DNA of 64,000 nucleotides, from NCBI RefSeq assembly GCF_000143415.4, contig NW_003314282.1, positions 412,791 to 476,790 of the forward strand, read 5' to 3'. This DNA comes from Selaginella moellendorffii. Taxonomy: Eukaryota; Streptophyta; Lycopodiopsida; Selaginellales; Selaginellaceae. Within the stretch, counting starts at the first letter, position 1. Every line of letters starts with the position of its first letter. The notes beneath the pieces are model-generated. The model ran no database searches. It was not told the DNA's origin and was given only the letters and a program-made list of their open reading frames with translations. This document shows positions 58,301 to 64,000 of the stretch, piece by piece. The position numbers and the translations under genes were made by a program.

Positions 58301-58460
58301 CACCACCTGAGAGGCTTGCTTCTGCTGTTGAGCATCGGAAAAGTAAAAGCTTGACTTTGTGATTGCCGCAAATGTCGTAGGAGTTGCTGGAGGTTATCCG
58401 AGAATTTCTCGTCCGGCTGTTGCTGTCCTCTTCACCAAACCTTCTCTTGGTGTCCTCACC
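55400..58460 (+). repeat. Inverted duplication, copy 2 (partner 24060-27830)
   Basis: Collinear in inverted orientation with copy 1. Left limit near CCTCAGGATGGCCACTCTAT (55422), right limit near CTTCACCAAACCTTCTCTTGGTGTCC (58430-58456). Beyond 58460 the gene tail continues here but not in copy 1. Confidence 0.85.
56649..57467 (+). CDS. Unclassified multipass membrane protein, copy 2 (2 exons, N-terminus shifted)
   Basis: Paralogue of 24895-25788. Exons 56649-56868 and 56920-57467 flank the same 51-bp intron (56869-56919). An original start equivalent to copy 1 (ATG at 56577) is followed by a one-base loss at about 56625 and an early stop, so the first usable in-frame ATG is 56649 (MEQGLLSPNGEYDLADIY), giving about 255 residues. 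The rest is well kept, with mostly conservative replacements, the same hydrophobic segments and the same end IKPQSCHI followed by TGA. It may be functional with a shorter N-terminus, or a recent pseudogene. Confidence 0.65.
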   Translation: MEQGLLSPNGEYDLADIYESWNLSGHWIIRRQFLINLVCHCFTIYGFYMGAIFWPPEFPEGSGASALVPVFVSCKCFTFFSLETDKCVHAVFFYALLGRKKSNAYGLLVGGTSGFLSGVCSIMSTNQWVMLPLLAISCCGLLTPVMQLPDKWYDGPGLFKFIVVYMTMITSCMAACILGTVAPPLGWHRQALLLVGSIAAIVHGMLIHFYMLQSPLEMLYGRCDRLGEMDMDERLAVRQEKTIEALREFAKATGNTLPKNLKSLIKPQSCHI

Positions 58461-59250
58461 GCTAAGACTTGAAGGCTCTTCTTCTTCTTCTTCTACTACG
58501 AGTTGGCTGTTCCGGCTTTTCCAGCTTTTCCATCTTCTCAGGCCCCTTCTTTTTAGCTTCTGTGCGGCAATCTGTCTGCTTCGCCTCCCGCCTTTTCAAC
58601 CTTGTCCAGCTGTGGGACCTCCTCTTCAATGGCATCTTCACTTTCAGTTATCAGCTTTATTTCTTCTTTCCGTTTCTTCTTCTTTTCCCGTTCCATCTGC
58701 TTTTTCCATGTACGACTGCTGCCTCTGCTCTAGTTCATCTGGATCCTGAGATAAACTCGTCCAACCGTGTAGCTTCCTCCGGTTATATAGATCCATCTTT
58801 TTTGTATGGCTGCCAGAAGAACTTCATGTTTCCATCTGTCTGGAACGATTTCTCATGAGACTTCAGCACGTTCTCCTGGTCAATCCATCCGTGAGACGAA
58901 GGGTCAGGAACTCCAATTTTCCAGCACTTGAGAGCACAACAGCGTAGAATCAGAAGAAAGAACTCTTACGTAAATCAGGCGCGTGTTCATGTCAAGCACA
59001 CCTCATCCGTGCGTACGGTTATCCTTTCAGCCTTGATGTTGATGCTTATCTCCCAGTCGACAGACAGACAGAGGCTCCAATTCTCCCGTCACAGTCTGGT
59101 TCCCTCCTTCGCCTGCAGCGACAGTGAAGCTACAAATGCTGTCCAGAATATTTATGCTCACCCTTGTCTCTTCAAGTTTCCCAACACGAGTGAAACAATA
59201 TAAAACAGCCAAAGATACACATCTCTCGTCGTCTTCTTCCCTGCGCACTG
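58130..59250 (-). pseudogene. Broken nuclear-type gene, Lys/Glu-rich, family unknown
   Basis: Minus-strand coding-like residues in changing frames. Upstream: WEISINIKAERITVRTDE; after a probable 74-bp intron (58927-59000), CWKIGVPDPSSHGWIDQENVLKSHEKS and FFWQPYKKDGSI; then, in other frames, NRRKLHGWTSLSQDPDELEQRQQ, WKKQMEREKKKKRKEEIKL, AKKKGPEKMEKLEKPEQP and EDTKRRFGEEDSNSRTRNS. At least three frameshifts. The 3' part is included in the inverted duplication. The basic, charged, low-complexity tail suggests a nuclear regulator; I cannot name the family. It diverges from the gene at 59469. Confidence 0.4.
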
Positions 59251-59468
59251 CACTTCGCTAGTCTTCTGGATCCTTTGCTTCGCCTGGATCCTGGAGCTTG
59301 GAAAAATGCTGACAGTGGAAGGCGCTTTTTGAGCTGCTCGCTTGAACGAAGCACTCACTGCGCGATTCCCTTTGTAAGAACTGGAGACTGGAATGAACAT
59401 TACCTCTTTGCGCGATTCGGGCGGTCGAATGAAAAGAAAATCAGGTAGAAAAACCCTAGTTACAAGCA

Positions 59469-60365
59469 ATGTCGGGGTCCGGCGGAATGGCGGGCGGCGG
59501 CGATGCGCTCCCCGTGACGGCGGCCGATCATGGCGCTGGTGGTGAAGCGGCGAGCGACACTCTCCTGGGCGCAGCACCAGGGACTGCCGGAGGCGCAATA
59601 AGCAAGATCCTGGGCGCGGTGCCGAAGAAGAACATCCGAGTAAGAAACCAATGCTTGCCTGTCCTGGAACAAGTGTGTGTTTCTTTGTTTAGCGTGCAGC
59701 TGTCTCGATCACTGTCGTCCTCTTCCTGATTCCCCTTCCATTCCTTGAGACGGGGATTCAGTCGAGTGTTTTCTTCGGCCTCTCCGGTGCGTTTTCTTTT
59801 TTTCATTTCCATTCCAGTTTGCAACGTTTTTTTTTTTTTTTCTCTCCAGAGATAAATTCGATATCTTGGTATGTTTTCGGCCGTGAGCACAACGATCGTG
59901 TGGTCGAGGTGGTGAATCTCCTGGGATTCGTCACGGGAGTTTTCTATGCTGCATATGCATGGAAGGCTACATGGAAGCCCCTCTTCTGGCCCCCGGTGCT
60001 TGGGATCAGTCACTACTGTCTAGTGTACCTGTTGCGCAACCTCTACGACGGGAAGGAGTTCTGCTTCAAGATCGACGTCCTTGGTTTCATTGGTTGTGCG
60101 ACCACGGCAGCCTCGATGCTTGCTCCCCTTGCTGTTCGAGTGGCGACACTCCCTCACAGCAGTGCCCGTTGGAGCTGGGTGGTGCCACTCGTGTCTCTGG
60201 CTTGTAACGTGGCATGGGCTTGGTTTGCCCTTGATAACAACAAGGCCATCCTAGCAAGTTTCTAATCTTCTTCGTTCTAGATTAAAACTTTGGTTGGTTT
60301 TTCAGATGTCCACCATGTTTGCCGCGGGCTGTGCAGCAATTCTTACCTGCCTGATGCTAGTTTGA
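59469..60365 (+). CDS. Small multipass membrane protein, possibly SWEET/PQ-loop-like, 4 exons
   Basis: Exons 59469-59639, 59693-59786, 59850-60253 and 60306-60365 join to 242 residues. Introns 1 and 2 are GT-AG (53 and 63 bp). Intron 3 (60254-60305, 52 bp) would be GC-AG with donor GCAAGT; without it the frame stops at 60263-60265, losing a last hydrophobic helix (MFAAGCAAILTCLMLV). The N-terminus is Gly/Ala-rich and soluble. Hydrophobic segments: AVSITVVLFLIPLPF, VVNLLGFVTGVFYAAYAW, ISHYCLVYLLRN, VLGFIGCATTAASMLAPLAV, WVVPLVSLACNVAWAWFAL. The pattern NLLGF...LRNLYDG...GFIG...SMLAPLAV...NVAWAWFAL loosely recalls the triple-helix repeats of SWEET sugar transporters, but conserved Pro residues and repeat signatures are weak. 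The family assignment is tentative. Confidence 0.65.
60254..60305 (+). other. Probable GC-AG intron
   Basis: Donor GCAAGT matches the known consensus of the minor GC-AG class; acceptor TTTTTCAG. Phase 0. No GT donor nearby gives an in-frame join. Confidence 0.5.
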
Positions 60366-60369
60366 GGCC

Positions 60370-60950
60370 TTCCTAGTTTTTACTCTACAAACATTGTTGT
60401 AGAGTTCGCTCGCTCGCTGAGTTTTGTTTTTTTTTTTACTCTGCTCGACGTGGAGTTCGCGAAATAAAATTGTCCTATCACCCTCCATGACGACGTTAGA
60501 TTGCGTTCTAGGTAGTCGCAGAGATTGCCAAGCAGCAGGCACTGATCTCACCAGCATGCGTCGGCGCATTCGTGTTCTTCTCCGCCACCTTGTGAAAGAG
60601 ACCGTGCCACTCCCCCACCAGGGATAGCCTGTAACGATGGAATTCCAGCTGATGATGTCGCTCTCGTGCATCCAATCGAACGAGGTCCCAGGTTTCGTGG
60701 ATTCAATTGCCCTGGACCAACGCTTGGAGCATCGCATTCCAGGAGACGATGTTGAGTACTGGAGTCGTTTAAAAGCTCATGTGTCCAGCAAAATTTTCTG
60801 TTGCCAAACGAACCTATGTGATTCTTCGGGATAAATTCAGGGCGTTCGAGTGCTCTCGAAGTTTTCAAGTTCTGATAGTTTGTTTCGAGAACAATCCTTC
60901 TGCCACATAGGATCATCGCTGGAGTTAGCGCGAGCATCCGTTCTTAAACA
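60370..60950 (-). pseudogene. PPR protein fragment
   Basis: The minus strand carries pentatricopeptide motifs in different frames: SWNAMLQALVQGN near 60730-60770 and DWMHESDIISWNSIVTGY near 60615-60680, followed by a frameshift. Stops separate the repeats. A dead remnant of an RNA-editing/processing PPR gene, overlapping the 3' flank of the 59469 gene. Confidence 0.55.
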
Positions 60951-60959
60951 AAGCCACAG

Positions 60960-61764
60960 AGAAAAGAGAGATCTCTTTCTGGACGAAAAACCAATGAAGT
61001 TTTCCTACTGATCACTGGTGAAGCCCAGAGAAGCGGAGACAATGAACCTGCGATTCCTGGAGCTCCGGGATCTTGTTACGGTTCTTCAAAAAATGCGGGC
61101 TTTGAATAGAATTGCTACGTTTTGTTTCCATGATCTCCCAAAAGGAATGTGACAAGAACTTTAAAATCACGTACCTTCGTTCCTTTTGCCATTATCTGGT
61201 CCTCACTCTGTGAGTGTGGGGCGAAATGTGGCCGTCCGTGGACTTGTGTTCCGGTCGGCTCGATTGCATGTGGATGGTGTTGCACTGCGTTTCGATGGTG
61301 TAACTGTGTGCATGAGCATTTCATGAAACCAAAGAAAAAAAAACGTGTGAAACAGGTTAGTATCAGGATCCCTTGCGAAACAACATTCATTGTCGAATCC
61401 AATCATACACCTGAAAGTACATGGGCGAAAACCTGACGGAGGCTGCTCTAGGTACCAAGGAAGAACCTGAACGAGAACTCCAGTTAGAACGAAGAGAATT
61501 CAGGTCTATAGCGAGAAGATCCCTATGGGCCTTAAGCTTCTCCTCGACTGCTCTTTTGAAACTCCACAAGCCAAGAAGAGAGTGCAAGGCCGACCAGGAT
61601 CTCCGATCCATGAGCTCGTGAATGCACTCATCGCTCTTTCCTTGACGAGATCCTTCAACTCGTAAAAGGACTTCCTGGACCACATAATTTGCATCGGTTC
61701 TATATACAAGAAAGAGCATAGACCTTACCCTTAATAATACTTGCAAGACATAAATTATGAACAT
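60960..61764 (-). other. Unassigned sequence with a 125-codon minus-strand frame
   Basis: 61387-61764 (minus) is open and contains ALHSLLGLWSFKRAVEEKLKAHRDLLAIDL; no family recognised. 60960-61380 shows nothing firm. Confidence 0.25.
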
Positions 61765-64000
61765 TTTAATTATCTTATAGATTCATAGCATTGAAAATGT
61801 TGCTACTGTGCAGAAAACTATAAAATTTAATCATACCCTGTCCAATAATGTATAGTTTCTTTGGTTTGTTATATTGTTTTAGCAAATGGATATGATTTAT
61901 TATTTTTTCTAAATTAACTTTAAAATTCATTTATATATATATTTCTACTCCAATTTGTTATCATCATGGTAAGATAAAAAAGATGTTTTGTAAATGTTAT
62001 TTGTTTTAGTTGTGAACAATAATGATTAATATGTTGAATAACCAAAACAAGTGGTGACAATGGTAAGAGCATGGTTATGTGTTTAGGATTTTTAAAGTTT
62101 GTATATTGCTTATATGCCTTAGTTTGTTTTGCGGTTGTTTGTTTCTTTATTGCATTTATAACTTTTATAGTATAGATAATTTTTAAATAGAAATCAAACA
62201 CATGACAAAATGCTTAGCTACCTAACCATACATTAAATAGTTAATAGTTAAACATCAAACAAAGTGAAGTTAAGTTATATAAAATAATTTAATAGAAATA
62301 AAAAAGAAAAGAAAATATAAGTAAATTTATAAATGATATTGTTGTTATACTTATAACAAAGGATATTTCTAAATATTTTTATGTTTTGTAGCAATTTATT
62401 TTTTTGTTATAAACAGCTGTAAGATAAAAAAGATGATTTGTAAATGTTATTTATTTTAGTTGTGAACAACAATGTTATTTATGAACTTACTAATATTATT
62501 TTTTATCATGTTAAATTATTTTATTTAATGATTAATCATCAACTGTGTAATGTGGGTTGTATATAGTTGGATTGTCAAACACTTTATTATTAAAATTTTA
62601 AATGTGTTTATTTCTATTTAAAATTTTTCTATATTGTTAAGTCTATAAACACAACTTTATAATTAATATTTGTCACTTTTTTTGCTAATTTATTATATAT
62701 TTTTGTTGACAAAATTAAACATTTAGGAAGCTTTTAACCTATTGATAAAATTAACATTTTTATCACTATGTGCCACTTGTCAGTTTTTAAATTGATTTCT
62801 CTTTTCTTTGTGAGAGGTGTTTATAAAGTTTTCAAGTGTTTAGTGTATTTAAATATCCCTTTCTAAAATGGAAAAAAGTTATTAAAAAAGAAAATTAAAT
62901 GTAAAATTATGTAATATATCATTTCACATAGAACTAAATTTATCTTTGAAAAAAATAATGAAAGTGATTACAATTGAATGGATTAATGAAAAAAAAATAT
63001 GTACCATGGAAAGTCCTATTTTTTTTAGAGTCCATTTAAGAAATTTCATTATTATCGTCATAGTATTGTTTGGGGCACTAATAATATTTTCAATATTATA
63101 AATTTTTCCATTTCCTTTTTTTCATAGTCTTTTTTCATTGCTAAAGAAAATCAATACAATTAAATAATAACCTCAATGCATGTAAAAAAAAAAAAGTTAA
63201 AGAGGCTGAGAAAATAATTAAATAAAGTAGCAAAAGAGAAATTAAAAAGAGTGTCAATAGATTTCCCCTTTGCAAGCACTAATTATAATAAGAATCATAA
63301 CAAAGTATATGGATTAGAAAGAGGCTAAATGCTTACACTTCCCTTTTCTACACTTTTTTCATTACATTCAAAACGCTCTTTCAAAGAAATTTTAATATGA
63401 TGAGTGACATTTTGGAAAGAATTGTACTAAAATATAGATTATACAAACTCTAAATCAATTTGCAATACCACCCTTTTAAGCTATATCAATTCTATTTTCT
63501 TTTCATTAAGCTTTTTATAAAGCTTAATCAGTCTTTTGAACAATTTGTTAGATATAAAAATATTTTTTTAGCAACATAGTTTGTAAGAAACACCACATCC
63601 ATAATGTAAAGCAACAAAAACATATGGTTTGATGCTCTTGGTGTTGTCCTTAATTTTTTTTGCAGCTCTCGTTTAGTGGGTAAATAATCATTGAACTCTT
63701 TACCATAAAAGTTTTTTGTTATTACAATTGCCAGTGTTGGAAAAAATAGCCCTTATATCTTATGATAATTTATTATTATTTATACATTACTTGGTGATAT
63801 AGTGTCTTTTGGATGTATTTTTTAAAATTGATAATTTTTCTTCTTGTATTCTCAGATTGTTTTTAAAAATTCATTTCTAATGCTTTATTTCGTTAAAGTG
63901 GAACTTTTCATTATCCCACTTATGGTGTGTGGCCACATGCCATTTTTATAACAACAATAAAAAATTGAAGTTTTAGCTTTATAATTTATAAATTAAAAAC
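61765..64000. other. AT-rich DNA, no gene seen
   Basis: Strongly AT-rich to the window end. A short block around AAGATAAAAAAGATG...TTTGTAAATGTTATTTGTTTTAGTTGTGAACAA at 61971-62020 recurs at 62422-62468. No open frame of note except a 93-codon frame without motifs. Confidence 0.5.

Noticed and set aside
59158-60013. Minus-strand frames of 146 and 161 codons
   Set aside because: Antisense to the four-exon membrane gene and its promoter, Arg/Pro-rich, with no motif. The short plus-strand frames nearby are also shadows.
1-64000. CRISPR array, bacterial operons or ribosomal RNA
   Set aside because: The sequence is eukaryotic with spliced genes; tandem arrays here lack unique spacers, and no rRNA core motifs were seen.

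Overview
The window is nuclear DNA of a land plant, most likely a lycophyte of the Selaginella type. That is an inference from tiny spliceosomal introns (44-63 bp), compact genes, a chromodomain Ty3 element, PPR and LRR-kinase debris and family-level protein resemblance; no marker gene proves the species. GC-rich genic islands alternate with very AT-rich, decayed repeat DNA.

Layout. 1-765: chimeric paralogous copy of the AAA/ACP-like locus found at 36.6-37.7 kb. 1086-21274: three nested LTR retrotransposons, each with a target-site duplication. Element A (plus strand, 174-bp LTRs) is split in its integrase by chromovirus C (minus strand, about 1.15-kb LTRs), which is split between protease and reverse transcriptase by element B (plus strand, about 1.77-kb LTRs, no recognisable coding sequence). 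Removing C restores A's reading frame and removing B restores C's. C also carries two intron-like interruptions (47 and 52 bp) in pol whose removal restores conserved motifs; this is the most unusual observation here. 21.3-34.4 kb: AT-rich decayed retroelements, a 325-bp hairpin and the first copy of an inverted duplication (about 24.06-27.83 kb) that recurs at about 55.4-58.46 kb. 34.97-39.02 kb: the main genic island, with a four-exon GPI-anchored GH17-X8 beta-1,3-glucanase-like gene, a two-exon acyl-carrier-protein-like gene and a frameshifted BCS1-type AAA ATPase. 39-55 kb: repeats, palindromes, gene fragments (PPR, LRR-kinase, copia protease, Ty3 gag, B-type LTR pieces) and a decayed third copy of the duplicated membrane-protein gene. 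55.4-61 kb: second duplication copy, a broken nuclear-type gene, a four-exon small multipass membrane protein with a probable GC-AG intron, and PPR debris. 61.8-64 kb: AT-rich with no gene seen.

How the parts relate. B and C share LTR sequence, hexamer arrays, polypurine tract and a 3' internal tail, so B looks like a non-autonomous derivative mobilised by C-type proteins. The cellular genes do not form one pathway. Several show missing catalytic or cofactor residues: glucanase acid/base Glu, ACP serine and AAA Walker A serine. Older repeats carry stops and substitutions of C-to-T type, as expected of methylated cytosine decay. All comparisons were made by eye; no alignment or database search was run.
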